29,532 nt of DNA from JAGLTZ01 sp964637695 (GCA_964637695.1 CAZWVF010000034.1:1-29532), one strand, 5' to 3'. Positions 6,921 through 14,829 are shown, counted from the stretch's first letter. The notes: generated from the letters alone by a model not told the origin. Made by a program: numbers and translations.

Positions 6921-6930
6921 GTGTTTATGC
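6920..6930 (+). repeat. 11-bp direct repeat, right copy
   Basis: AGTGTTTATGC, identical to 6200-6210. Its first base is the final A of the tRNA-like CCA end. Confidence 0.45.
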
Positions 6931-7016
6931 ATCTTCAGATTGAATCATTGGTCCTTTTCCGGCAGAATAAAACAAGTTGAGAATCGGGTTCTGAAATTAG
7001 AAATCGGAGGGCATCT

Positions 7017-8567
7017 ATGCGAAGAATTGTGAGATCGTTTTTAATCATCTGCACAGGGACGGTTCTATTCGCTTTTGCTCCAGTGCAGATACCCGCTGTC
7101 GATTGGGATATGATCGCGAAAATCCGGGAGGAAGGTTTTCAGCGCTCCCAGGTAATGGATATAGCCGGGTATATGAGCGATGTATTAGGCGCCCGTCTGA
7201 CACTTTCCCAGGACATGAAGTCTGCCCAGACCTGGGTCAAAGATAAAATGGAGGAGATCGGGCTTGTTAATACCGTTATCGAACCGTTTATGGAATACGG
7301 TGTCACCTGGGACAACGAATATTTTTCGCTCCATATGCTGGAGCCCGATTATCAGCCTCTGGTTGGATTTCCATTGGCCCATACACCCGGCACTCCGGGA
7401 AAAATTACCTGCCCTGCCGTGATATCCGAGATCAGGACCAGGCAGGACCTTGATGAATTCCGGGGCAGGCTCAAGGGAACTGTGGTATTAACCACCCCAC
7501 CAGCCGTAATCGATCTCGAGGCTCTGGCCCGTGCCACTCCCCGACGCACACCTGAAGAATTGAAACTGATGGAAGAGGATGTGATCCCCAATCCCCGCCG
7601 CGGTGGAGGAAATCCCGTAGTACCAAATCCCGATATTCTCAGTGCGGGGGAAAAGATCGCGTTTTACAAAGCAGAAGGTGTGCTTGCGCTTTTGGAATGC
7701 CGAAGTGGTCGGCTGGGTGCTGTCCGCGGATTTGCCCGGCCCGGGACCAAACAGGACGGATGGTCACGCGAAGCCAGCCTGAATTCGCTGCCTATCATCG
7801 CTGTGACTCCTGAACATTACAACCGGATGTATAGGATCTGCGAGCGAGGGATTCCGGTAAAAATCGAACTTGAGGTGCGTAACCGTCTCGGGGAACAGGT
7901 CGAGATGGCCTGTAATGTTATCGGTGAGATTCCCGGCACAGACCTTAACGATGAGATTGTGATGATCGGTGCCCATTTCGACACGTGGCATGCCAGTCCC
8001 AATTCCAGCGACAACACATCCGGATGTGCCGTCGCACTGGAAGCTGCCCGTATCCTCAAAGCTGTCGGTGTGCGTCCCCGCCGAACCATACGAATAGCCC
8101 TGTGGGCCGGAGAGGAACAAGGGATTCACGGATCCCGGGAATACGTTTACAAACACTTCGGCAATCCAAAAAACCCGGAGATCGGGATCAAGCCCGAATA
8201 CGAGAAGTTCTCGGTCTATTTCAACCAGGATTACGGGGCAGGCGCCTTTCGCGGGATTCAATTACAAGGAAACGAATATGCACGACGCATTTTCAGTGCC
8301 TGGATGGAACCCCTGAAGGACCTTGGATTTACGGCTATCTCGATCCAGAGCGTGGGCAGCACAGACCATGTGTCTTTCGATGCAGTGGGACTGCCAGGTT
8401 TTCAATTCATTCAAGATCGTATTCCTGGCACGGGCGGGCATACAAATCTCGATTTTCTCGACACTCTACAGGAAGACGATTTGATGAAAAACGCCGTTAT
8501 CATGGCAGTATTTGCCTACAATGCGGCAATGAGCGATGAGCGGATTCCAAGGAAAATTGTGCCTTAA
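7017..8567 (+). CDS. Exported M28-family zinc aminopeptidase with PA domain
   Basis: 516 aa with a signal peptide at residues 1-25 (MRRIVRS, hydrophobic core, FAPVQ). Residues ~120-280 fit a protease-associated (PA) insert. The M28 catalytic domain follows: AHFDTWH (H320 zinc ligand, D322), SSDNTSG (D332, bridging zinc ligand), GEEQGIHGS (E366 general base, E367 zinc ligand), YFNQDYGAG and STDHVSFDAVGLPGFQ with the last His ligand. All metal and catalytic residues are present, so it should be an active co-catalytic di-zinc exopeptidase outside the cytoplasm. The start is fixed by GGAGG six bases before ATG at 7017. It stands alone, just right of the tRNA-like fragment, and converges with the DUF5107 gene. 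Substrate range (aminopeptidase versus carboxypeptidase) cannot be read from sequence. Confidence 0.88.
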   Translation: MRRIVRSFLIICTGTVLFAFAPVQIPAVDWDMIAKIREEGFQRSQVMDIAGYMSDVLGARLTLSQDMKSAQTWVKDKMEEIGLVNTVIEPFMEYGVTWDNEYFSLHMLEPDYQPLVGFPLAHTPGTPGKITCPAVISEIRTRQDLDEFRGRLKGTVVLTTPPAVIDLEALARATPRRTPEELKLMEEDVIPNPRRGGGNPVVPNPDILSAGEKIAFYKAEGVLALLECRSGRLGAVRGFARPGTKQDGWSREASLNSLPIIAVTPEHYNRMYRICERGIPVKIELEVRNRLGEQVEMACNVIGEIPGTDLNDEIVMIGAHFDTWHASPNSSDNTSGCAVALEAARILKAVGVRPRRTIRIALWAGEEQGIHGSREYVYKHFGNPKNPEIGIKPEYEKFSVYFNQDYGAGAFRGIQLQGNEYARRIFSAWMEPLKDLGFTAISIQSVGSTDHVSFDAVGLPGFQFIQDRIPGTGGHTNLDFLDTLQEDDLMKNAVIMAVFAYNAAMSDERIPRKIVP

Positions 8568-8603
8568 TAAAATCACATCAGGTGTAATCAGACAGGGTTG
8601 TCT

Positions 8604-11600
8604 CTACGGTGAAATCACCCGGACGGCCTCTATCTGGACGCCGAACCGGGAATCATCACGCCGTCTTTCTCCCAACTTTTCCGCTTCTCGAGTATCCCCG
8701 GTGAATACCGCAATTGCCCAGCGCACATCTATATTGCTTCCAGATCGCTCCTTCAGTTCTTCTATCAACCGTGCGGCTTCCTCCGTTTTCCCGGAATCCC
8801 TGAGTGCCAGGAGTCCGAAAAGGTGATGAGTGCCTCCAGAGGTCCTGTTGCGCAGGGTGTAATCAACAGCCCGCTGCAGGGCCTCTCTGGCCCGTCCCCG
8901 GTTGCCCGCCCTGCCTAAGGCCACCCACTCCAGATAATCCTGCATTCTGAAATCGGCCTCGTACGGTTCTCCTGTACCCAGGTGTTCGGGATACTCTTTC
9001 GATCCCTCTAGATATTGAACGGCTGTCCGATACTCCCTTTCTTCCATCGCTTCGATTGCGAGGTGCACCTGGGAACGCATGAACAGGTTGTGAGCTTCCC
9101 ATCCTCCTTCGTAGGGAAGCACCTTCAGCCCCTGGAGAATAGAGAGGCATTCGGCAAATCTGCCCGCGTCGAACAGGGAACCCGCGTGGTCCATCGATAT
9201 CTCCAGGCGGTCGGGAAACCTCTGTGCCGCCTTCTCAGCCATATCCAAAGCCTCTTCTGGTCTGGCGAGCCGTCGGTACTCGGAGATCAGGTAGTGCCAG
9301 CTCCTCCAGTCGGAATCATCAATCTCGAGCGCACGGCTGAAATGTGATACTGCCTCATCTCTCATCAGACGACCGAGCATCAGGTGGAAGGGGACGAAAT
9401 CGGGATCACCACAGCTCCTGAACTGAACGGTTGCTTCATCTATCCGACCCTTCCCCTGATAGATGAGACCCAGGTAGTATGCAGCCTTCCAGTCCGATTC
9501 ATTTCGAAGCTTCGCCCACTTCAGTACTGGAATAGTCTCCTCCCGGAAAGGGAATACCAGTTCCGGACTGAGAGCCCCGGCTTTCTGCAGAAATTCCTCA
9601 CTCTCTTCACTTGAATCCCCGGACAGAAGATATGCCAGCCAGTAAAAGACCGTGGGATATTCGGGCGAGTGCCTTAAGACCGACACAGCCTCCTCAACCA
9701 GCCCCAGATGGTGGTATGAGATAGCTATTTCCAGGAAGTGTTCATAGGGAAGCTCACTTCTGATCATAGATGTGAAACGATCGAGGTTATCCTGTTTCGG
9801 GTCGAGCATGTACTTCTCGAACCTGGCCAGATGATTCAAAGGGTCTATATCGAGCAGTTCATCCAGGATCATCTCCGCCCTGTCGGGATTGCCAAGCTTC
9901 CGATGGACAATTGCCAGCACTTCCCGGGCTCTGATATTCCAGGAATTGAAATCGAGGGATCGCTCAGCATATGTGAGCGCAAGCGACAGATCACCTTCCA
10001 GGACACAGATCTCCGCAAGCTGGCAGTATGCATTGGAACGGAACTTCAGGGATCGGGCCGCCCAGCCCAGGGTCTCCTTCGCATCCACCAGTAGTCCGAG
10101 ATTCCTGGCCGCGACGCCATAGATATAGTTCGCGTCCGCGTCGTACATCACAATCTCGAGTGCCCTGGAAGCATACTCGAGCGCCTTACCATACTCGGCC
10201 CTCCTGCAGTGGAGTTCCGCTATCCGGACAAGGGCACGGACATGCAGTGGCTCTTCCTTAAGGCAGGCGAGGTATTTCTCCATCGCCTTGTCATACTGCC
10301 GTTGTTTTTCATGAAACTCTCCAGCCAGATAGAGCCCCTCGGCTGTGCTCTCGTCGGGCAGGTGAAAATCGATAGGGCGGTTCAGCCGAGTCGCTGAGGG
10401 ATCCGAGTTGTACCTGAGCTTTCCCTCGATCTCGACCTGGATGAATCCTTCCACTCCACCTGTTTCTATCTCTCTGCTGAAAACCTCCATCGGACCCATC
10501 TCGAGGTGTTCGCGGTGGACTTCCTTCCCGTTGACAGAGACAACCAGATCGTCATCCAGAGCCTGCAATGAGCACATCCTCAGGATGATCTTCCCGTCCT
10601 CGTACTCCACATTCAGGGCGCCGTACGGAGAAGCCTTTACCAGCCCACCGGTTTGTTTGAACGGGAAGAGCATTTCGGTCCAGACATCACTTGAGTATGG
10701 TGCGAAGAACTCATGGTCCGACTGAGAGAAGAGACGTCCTGCCTGAGGCTCGCTGTACTGGCCATCAGTATCGGTGAGAAGGTCCTCCCAGACAGCACCC
10801 TGACGCGAAAGTGCCCAGATCCACATTTTCTTGCCGGGCATATCATCGTAGAGGGCCCAGTGACCGAATCCGAAATCTGTATCGTGCCAGTATCCGCCGT
10901 AGAAATCTTCATATTCACCCAGCACGAAGTGCGACTTGCTGCCTCCGAAGGAGTTGTTCCGGTACCAGGAGAGATCCCGTCCTGCTGCATCCACCGGCCA
11001 TGAACCCGGCGTGGTGGAGTAACCGTGCGGCACCACCATGCTTCCGGGGTAGAAGTACTGGAGATCCTCACCGGCCCGAACGGCATTGTTCGTCCAGACG
11101 TAGTACGACTGGTGCAGGGGCGAGGGATTCATCCACAGGGATTTGAGCTCGAAGATCGCCTTCTCTGCCGGCAGCCTGATCTCGACGCTCCAGCGTGTCC
11201 GGGAGGGCAGATCGAGTGTTCCGACGAAACAGCTCACACTGCCGTCAGAGTTCTCTCTAAGGAAATAATCAGTTGATGACGCTGTCGACGGGGCATGCCC
11301 TACCAGCCCGAAATTGAACTCACTGCCCCCTGAGGTCCATGGTCCCCGCATGGAGATCTGGCGGAATTTCAATACTTCGTTCAGGTATACAAATTCCTCG
11401 CCCGTGGATTTCTCGATCGCACCGTAGATCTTCCCTCCGACCTCCGGGAGCACCAGGACCCGGATGAAATCATTCTCCAGCCTGACAACCTTCCACTCCT
11501 GCGGGATTCCATCATGACTGTACCCGTTGAACGCGAAGTAAGGATAGATGGCAGGGTTCCGAACCAGGATGGGTACCGGGTCGGGATCCGAGAACGGGTA

Positions 11601-11708
11601 GGTGGTAATCGTCCGCGTTTCCTCTTCGATGACCGCCTGCTGTCCATAAAGAGGAGTTACTGTCGCCAGGATTGTGATTGCCGAAAGTGACAGGAGTCGG
11701 ATCTTCAT
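8604..11708 (-). CDS. Exported DUF5107 domain - TPR repeat protein
   Basis: 1034 aa. Residues 1-23 are a signal peptide ending PLYGQQA. Residues ~45-345 are a DUF5107 module, recognisable from NDFIRVLVLPEVGGKIYGAIEKSTGEEFVYLN, GGSEFNFGLVGHAPS and SSYYVW-type stretches; it has the galactose-mutarotase-like fold seen in sugar-binding or sugar-processing proteins. After a beta-rich linker, residues ~455-1010 carry TPR-like helical pairs (for example YDKAMEKYLACLKEEPLHVRALVRIAELH and YGKALEYASRALEI). The fusion is known in FCB-type bacteria but unassigned. ATG at 11708 overlaps the TGA of the PKD gene (ATGA), so the two are translationally coupled. The first ~80 bases of this gene are duplicated at 14616-14695. 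A carbohydrate role is inference from the fold only. Confidence 0.82.
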   Translation of the reverse strand: MKIRLLSLSAITILATVTPLYGQQAVIEEETRTITTYPFSDPDPVPILVRNPAIYPYFAFNGYSHDGIPQEWKVVRLENDFIRVLVLPEVGGKIYGAIEKSTGEEFVYLNEVLKFRQISMRGPWTSGGSEFNFGLVGHAPSTASSTDYFLRENSDGSVSCFVGTLDLPSRTRWSVEIRLPAEKAIFELKSLWMNPSPLHQSYYVWTNNAVRAGEDLQYFYPGSMVVPHGYSTTPGSWPVDAAGRDLSWYRNNSFGGSKSHFVLGEYEDFYGGYWHDTDFGFGHWALYDDMPGKKMWIWALSRQGAVWEDLLTDTDGQYSEPQAGRLFSQSDHEFFAPYSSDVWTEMLFPFKQTGGLVKASPYGALNVEYEDGKIILRMCSLQALDDDLVVSVNGKEVHREHLEMGPMEVFSREIETGGVEGFIQVEIEGKLRYNSDPSATRLNRPIDFHLPDESTAEGLYLAGEFHEKQRQYDKAMEKYLACLKEEPLHVRALVRIAELHCRRAEYGKALEYASRALEIVMYDADANYIYGVAARNLGLLVDAKETLGWAARSLKFRSNAYCQLAEICVLEGDLSLALTYAERSLDFNSWNIRAREVLAIVHRKLGNPDRAEMILDELLDIDPLNHLARFEKYMLDPKQDNLDRFTSMIRSELPYEHFLEIAISYHHLGLVEEAVSVLRHSPEYPTVFYWLAYLLSGDSSEESEEFLQKAGALSPELVFPFREETIPVLKWAKLRNESDWKAAYYLGLIYQGKGRIDEATVQFRSCGDPDFVPFHLMLGRLMRDEAVSHFSRALEIDDSDWRSWHYLISEYRRLARPEEALDMAEKAAQRFPDRLEISMDHAGSLFDAGRFAECLSILQGLKVLPYEGGWEAHNLFMRSQVHLAIEAMEEREYRTAVQYLEGSKEYPEHLGTGEPYEADFRMQDYLEWVALGRAGNRGRAREALQRAVDYTLRNRTSGGTHHLFGLLALRDSGKTEEAARLIEELKERSGSNIDVRWAIAVFTGDTREAEKLGERRRDDSRFGVQIEAVRVISP

Positions 11709-12562
11709 CGTGATCGCACAGATCCGTGATATCTCGCGGCTATGTAGAGGTAACCATCTTCGTCAAAGATGGCGACATCCTTTATATCGTATCCTTCAGA
11801 GCCTTCCAGGCCGTCCTCCTCCGGATCATCGAAGGTGCTGGTGAACTCGCGCTCCAACGTGTCGGTGGTAAGGAGCCTGACCGTGTAGAGACCCGGATCC
11901 CGATAAACATGTGTCGGCGCTTTTTCCCTGCTGTCCTCGGAGCCGTCTCCGTCCAGGTCCCATCGATAAGAAGTGATACCGATCGACCGATTCGCATTTT
12001 CTGCTGTCAGGCTGAGCTCGAGAGGAGCTCTGCCGGCCCTCCGATCCGGCACGATCGTGACGGGGGATAGATCCATTACCAGCCAGGAGGAGGAATCCCC
12101 CTCATGCAGTACAGCACCTGACTGATCTGTGACCTCCCCTTCCAGTTCTCCAGGTGAATATTGAATCATGACGGTGGCCGGATCCCCGGAAACCGGGGTC
12201 CTCATCAGGAAGAAATCAACTCCCGTACTGACACCGGGACGTACCTCCAGTTGTTTCTTCTCACTGATGAAACCTTCCCCCGAAGCCTCGGCAGTACAAA
12301 TCCGGCTTTCCCCTAAATCCACGCTGAACCGGTACCAGCCCGTCCCGTCCACCGATACCTTTTCGATGAGGGTGTCACCGGCTGACAGGGAAACCGTGGC
12401 CCCGGGTATCGGAAAACCGCGTTCATCCAGTACCAGCCCCCTCACAACACCGCTCGCTTCAATGACAGAAGCCGCCTGGGATCCTGCCGGTCCCATCAGA
12501 CAGATAAAGAACAGCCACATATAACGGTACTTCTGCGTATGTATCTCCATGTGCAAAACCAT
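11705..12562 (-). CDS. Exported carboxypeptidase-regulatory-like / PKD domain protein
   Basis: About 285 aa from ATG at 12562 (ATG at 12550 and 12520 are in frame; none has a strong SD). A signal peptide lies in MWLFFICLMGPAGSQA. Residues ~45-125 form a carboxypeptidase-regulatory-like beta sandwich (VVRGLVLDERGFPIPGATVSL). Residues ~190-260 form a PKD domain (ITSYRWDLDGDGSEDS and THVYRDPGLYTVRLLTTD). The last ~25 residues, YDIKDVAIFDEDGYLYIAARYHG, look like the first blade of a propeller but stop at once with SVRSR. I exclude the upstream in-frame extension to 12724: its LVPGAGVEPA is the translation of the tRNA-like 3' end at 12639-12669. The stop is shared with the DUF5107 start (ATGA). 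It may bind carbohydrate or protein at the surface together with that partner. Confidence 0.72.
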   Translation of the reverse strand: MVLHMEIHTQKYRYMWLFFICLMGPAGSQAASVIEASGVVRGLVLDERGFPIPGATVSLSAGDTLIEKVSVDGTGWYRFSVDLGESRICTAEASGEGFISEKKQLEVRPGVSTGVDFFLMRTPVSGDPATVMIQYSPGELEGEVTDQSGAVLHEGDSSSWLVMDLSPVTIVPDRRAGRAPLELSLTAENANRSIGITSYRWDLDGDGSEDSREKAPTHVYRDPGLYTVRLLTTDTLEREFTSTFDDPEEDGLEGSEGYDIKDVAIFDEDGYLYIAARYHGSVRSR

Positions 12563-12638
12563 AGCACCGGCACCCCGGCTTGACCACGATAGAGATACCC
12601 CGGAGATCTCCCGGACCCGATCCACTACCGCTGCGCGG

Positions 12639-12669
12639 TGTGCGGGTTCGACTCCCGCCCCCGGCACCA
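12639..12669 (+). other. tRNA 3'-end fragment (tRNA-Leu-like; possible att site)
   Basis: TGCGGGTTCGACTCCCGC forms a perfect 5-bp T-stem (GCGGG/CCCGC) with a canonical 7-base loop, followed by CCCCGGC, A and CCA; 23 bases from T54 to A76 as in a normal tRNA. Its acceptor strand would need a 5' GCCGGGG, which is absent upstream, so no full tRNA can be drawn. It matches 6889-6920 in the same orientation. The stop of the Fic gene lies 6 bases to the right of the CCA. Confidence 0.65.
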
Positions 12670-12674
12670 GGTAT

Positions 12675-14237
12675 TTAAACTTGTGCATGGTGTCGACTGG
12701 GAATCTCTCCGAAACACTCTTCATACAGGTCTTCTACGAAGTTGGCCTCCTCATCAGTCAAGGCTGCGAACTCCTTTGACTTCGCTCGCTTTGAGAGACC
12801 CCCCTCTCCCTGATGCAGGAAATGGTGAAGTAGTTCTATTGTTTGAGCCGGCATATCGGCGATTTCCTGAACTCTGTCAGCAAACGTGTCATAAGCCTCC
12901 AGATAACGCACTTCATACGGCAGATCATGACGTACAGTCAGCTCCACACATCGATAGAGGAACTCGGCATGTGCAGTCATATCAAGGTATCGGTAGTAGT
13001 CGCCTGTTTCATTCAATACCTCAACATTATGGCCTGGAGTGGGCTTCCACTCGATAAAGGACAGGAGCGGTCGGGAAAAGGACTCTAACACCGATCTGTA
13101 TTCATTGATAATGCGCAGGATCACGGCGCTGACCGGAAAGACTACTCCCGGAGGATTATATCCGGCATGCGCAAGCGCATGATGGATCAACCATCGGTGG
13201 ACACGTCCATTGCCATCTTCGAAAGGATGAATATACACGAATCCGAATGCAATAACGGCCGCCGCTATAACCGGATCCATACCATCAGGCAAGACACGTT
13301 CGCCATAGGAAACAATACCCTCAACGAGATCATTCAGATCCTCTGCCCGGGCACTGATATGCGATGGGATTGGATCCCGGGTTGTACGATCACGTGAGCC
13401 AACAAATCCACCTTCCCGGCGCAAGCCGAGCTGCAGGAACCGGTCATCGCCGATGACGATACGCTGCAGTTCTTCGAGTTCAGCTACACTGAGCGATCGC
13501 GAACCCGCTTCGCCGATTACCTGCCCCCAGCGTGCTGCCCGTTGGGCCGAGGGGCGCTCACCTTCGATACGGAAGGAAGCCTTGCTGTCGTCCAGAAGCA
13601 GAAAGGCCGCTGCTCTGGCAATAACATCCGGATATGTACGATCAACGATTTCTCGCGCCAGATGATCCAGACCCATTGCGCGGTATTGGTCAAGTACCTG
13701 CGTACGTCGGACCATCGGGCAGAATGCCCGTGTGCCAGGCAGATTATCGATTACCTTGTGACGCGATGAAGACTTCCCGTTTGCCAATGCGAATTGTTGG
13801 ACCGGATTCACAACCCTGATTGCCCGAACTTTACCGGGATCATCAATGTCGAGTTCACTATCGGTCAACCATTCGTAGAGATACCAGATTCGACGAGCAT
13901 ATCCACCAGTCGGCTTCCGTCGGATAACGTCTGCTATATCTGTTCCAGGCACAACGTAGAAGAGAGCCGCCAGTACGGACAGATCCACCCCCTCCCATTT
14001 GAGAGCGAATTCGAGTTGACCGCCGAGGGTGCTCTCCGGCGCGTGTCTTGGTGTCAGCAGCTGCCATTCTTCCGTTGAACTCGGGCGATGTCGTTCAGCA
14101 ATCGCGGTCAATCTCGATGGAAGGGGCAGTTTCAAGCCGTACTCTGCGATCAAGGCAGCATACCCTGCTGGAGTTGCCGGCTCTGGGAGCCTGCGGCTGT
14201 GAAAAACTCTCACTGACTTTGAATTATGATCACTCAT
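12675..14237 (-). CDS. Fic-family AMPylase-like protein with built-in inhibitory motif
   Basis: 520 aa. The Fic core motif HPFEDGNGR is complete at residues 337-345 (catalytic His337), so transfer of AMP or another nucleotide moiety to a hydroxyl side chain is expected. Upstream, residues 221-226 read SFRIEG, which fits the (S/T)xxxE(G/N) inhibitory helix; Glu225 would block ATP and mark this as a Fic protein inhibited by its own N-terminal part (class II). The N-terminal ~200 residues and the C-terminal ~130 residues are helical and I do not recognise them. The start is ATG at 14237 with AAGGA seven bases upstream; a TTG at 14267 is in frame, but it lacks an SD and lies in operator-rich DNA. 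The gene stands alone behind a promoter with repeated operators and next to a tRNA-like fragment, fitting a mobile defence or toxin gene. Target unknown. Confidence 0.85.
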   Translation of the reverse strand: MSDHNSKSVRVFHSRRLPEPATPAGYAALIAEYGLKLPLPSRLTAIAERHRPSSTEEWQLLTPRHAPESTLGGQLEFALKWEGVDLSVLAALFYVVPGTDIADVIRRKPTGGYARRIWYLYEWLTDSELDIDDPGKVRAIRVVNPVQQFALANGKSSSRHKVIDNLPGTRAFCPMVRRTQVLDQYRAMGLDHLAREIVDRTYPDVIARAAAFLLLDDSKASFRIEGERPSAQRAARWGQVIGEAGSRSLSVAELEELQRIVIGDDRFLQLGLRREGGFVGSRDRTTRDPIPSHISARAEDLNDLVEGIVSYGERVLPDGMDPVIAAAVIAFGFVYIHPFEDGNGRVHRWLIHHALAHAGYNPPGVVFPVSAVILRIINEYRSVLESFSRPLLSFIEWKPTPGHNVEVLNETGDYYRYLDMTAHAEFLYRCVELTVRHDLPYEVRYLEAYDTFADRVQEIADMPAQTIELLHHFLHQGEGGLSKRAKSKEFAALTDEEANFVEDLYEECFGEIPSRHHAQV

Positions 14238-14263
14238 AGACGAATCCTTGTATTTATGTTCAC
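14221..14263 (-). promoter_or_regulatory. Proximal operator boxes 3 and 4 of the Fic gene
   Basis: Two copies of the box GTGAaCATaAtTC on the minus strand: 14251-14263 (GTGAACATAAATA) just upstream of the SD, and 14221-14233 (GTGATCATAATTC) immediately after the ATG. They are exactly 30 bp apart, about three helical turns. The repetition makes the reading around both in-frame start codons (MSEHKYKD and MSDHNSKS) nearly duplicate. Confidence 0.5.
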
Positions 14264-14283
14264 TCAATCCGTAGAATCTAAAT

Positions 14284-14312
14284 TGTATAAAAATTCTTGA
14301 AAAACGTGTGAA
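14284..14312 (-). promoter_or_regulatory. Promoter of the Fic gene
   Basis: On the minus strand a -35 TTCACA (14307-14312) is followed after 17 bases by a -10 TATACA (14284-14289). Transcription would start near 14277, giving a ~40-base leader to the ATG at 14237. The -35 hexamer is embedded in operator box 2. Confidence 0.5.
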
Positions 14313-14372
14313 TAATGTTCACCATGTACAAAATATAATCACTTATAAGACAAAATCATGAATAATATTCAC
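14308..14372. promoter_or_regulatory. Distal operator boxes 1 and 2 of the Fic gene
   Basis: Box 2 is GTGAA-TAATG-TTCAC (14308-14322), an inverted repeat covering the -35 hexamer. Box 1 is TGAATAATATTCA (14359-14371), a perfect 13-bp palindrome. Both match the proximal boxes to a consensus of about GTGAACATWATTC. Occupation of box 2 should block RNA polymerase. Confidence 0.55.
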
Positions 14373-14375
14373 CAA

Positions 14376-14554
14376 GGAGCCTGTCGGAGAAACCGACGAT
14401 AGCGAGGGTTATGCTGGCGCTGGATAGCAAGGCGGTCGAGCGGAAAGCCCGGAGACGTAGCCACTGCGCTACGTCGAGGACATTCTGCGAAGACCAACGC
14501 AGCCAGCCGGATGCCAGCGTTAGCCGCAGCCGGAGTGTTTCTCCGACAGGCTCC
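14376..14554. mobile_element. 179-bp MITE-like element with 18-bp terminal inverted repeats
   Basis: The ends are exact inverted repeats: GGAGCCTGTCGGAGAAAC at 14376-14393 and its complement at 14537-14554. Inside is a perfect 8-bp stem GACGTAGC/GCTACGTC (14454-14461, 14468-14475) with a 6-base loop, and weaker complementarity between the CTGGCGCTGG and CCAGCG segments, so the whole element can fold on itself. It has no coding capacity. The flanks are AA on both sides, perhaps a 2-bp target duplication. It should be moved by a transposase encoded elsewhere. Confidence 0.75.
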
Positions 14555-14829
14555 AAGGATATGTAGAAATCCTCTCCGACCAATTCAGGGATTTGATCGA
14601 AATGGGTGGATTCAACGCCTGCTGTCCATAAAGAGGAGTGGCTGTCGCCAGGATTGTGATTGCCGAAAGTGACAGGAGTCGGATCTTCATCGTGAGCGCC
14701 TCATCGGTAGACCGGGTGAGTTGTGTAGGGCACATCCTGCGCAGAGACCTTCGAACAGAACAGGAGTATCAGAGCCAGAGCATGGAACGTGAACAATGGA
14801 TCACAATGGGCGTGCAATGATATATTTCC
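14555..14829. other. Non-coding stretch between the MITE-like element and the GWxTD gene
   Basis: About 275 bp with no gene I can support. It contains the 80-bp gene remnant at 14616-14695. Reading frames across it run into the MITE-like element or lack any domain. Confidence 0.5.
14616..14695 (-). pseudogene. Remnant of a second DUF5107 gene (5' end and signal peptide only)
   Basis: 78 of 80 bases match 11634-11713, the first codons of the DUF5107 gene, in the same orientation at an offset of 2982. The copy begins at ATG 14690 and encodes the same signal peptide through PLYGQQA with one Val-to-Ala change, then diverges completely (LNPPISIKS...). Without the rest of the gene it is either a truncated paralogue or a signal-peptide region copied by recombination. 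Confidence 0.7.

Noticed and set aside
12560..12669. A complete tRNA ending at the CCA at 12669
   Set aside because: No 5' GCCGGGG strand, D-arm or anticodon arm can be drawn in the preceding 110 bases; only the T-arm and the acceptor 3' strand exist.
12563..12724. N-terminal extension of the PKD protein (contains LVPGAGVEPA)
   Set aside because: That peptide is the reverse-strand translation of a tRNA 3' end, a common annotation artefact; the signal peptide starts further in.
14520..14735. A 71-aa protein on the minus strand beginning MCPTQLTRS
   Set aside because: It is the signal-peptide remnant read through into the MITE-like element; no mature domain follows and no SD supports it.
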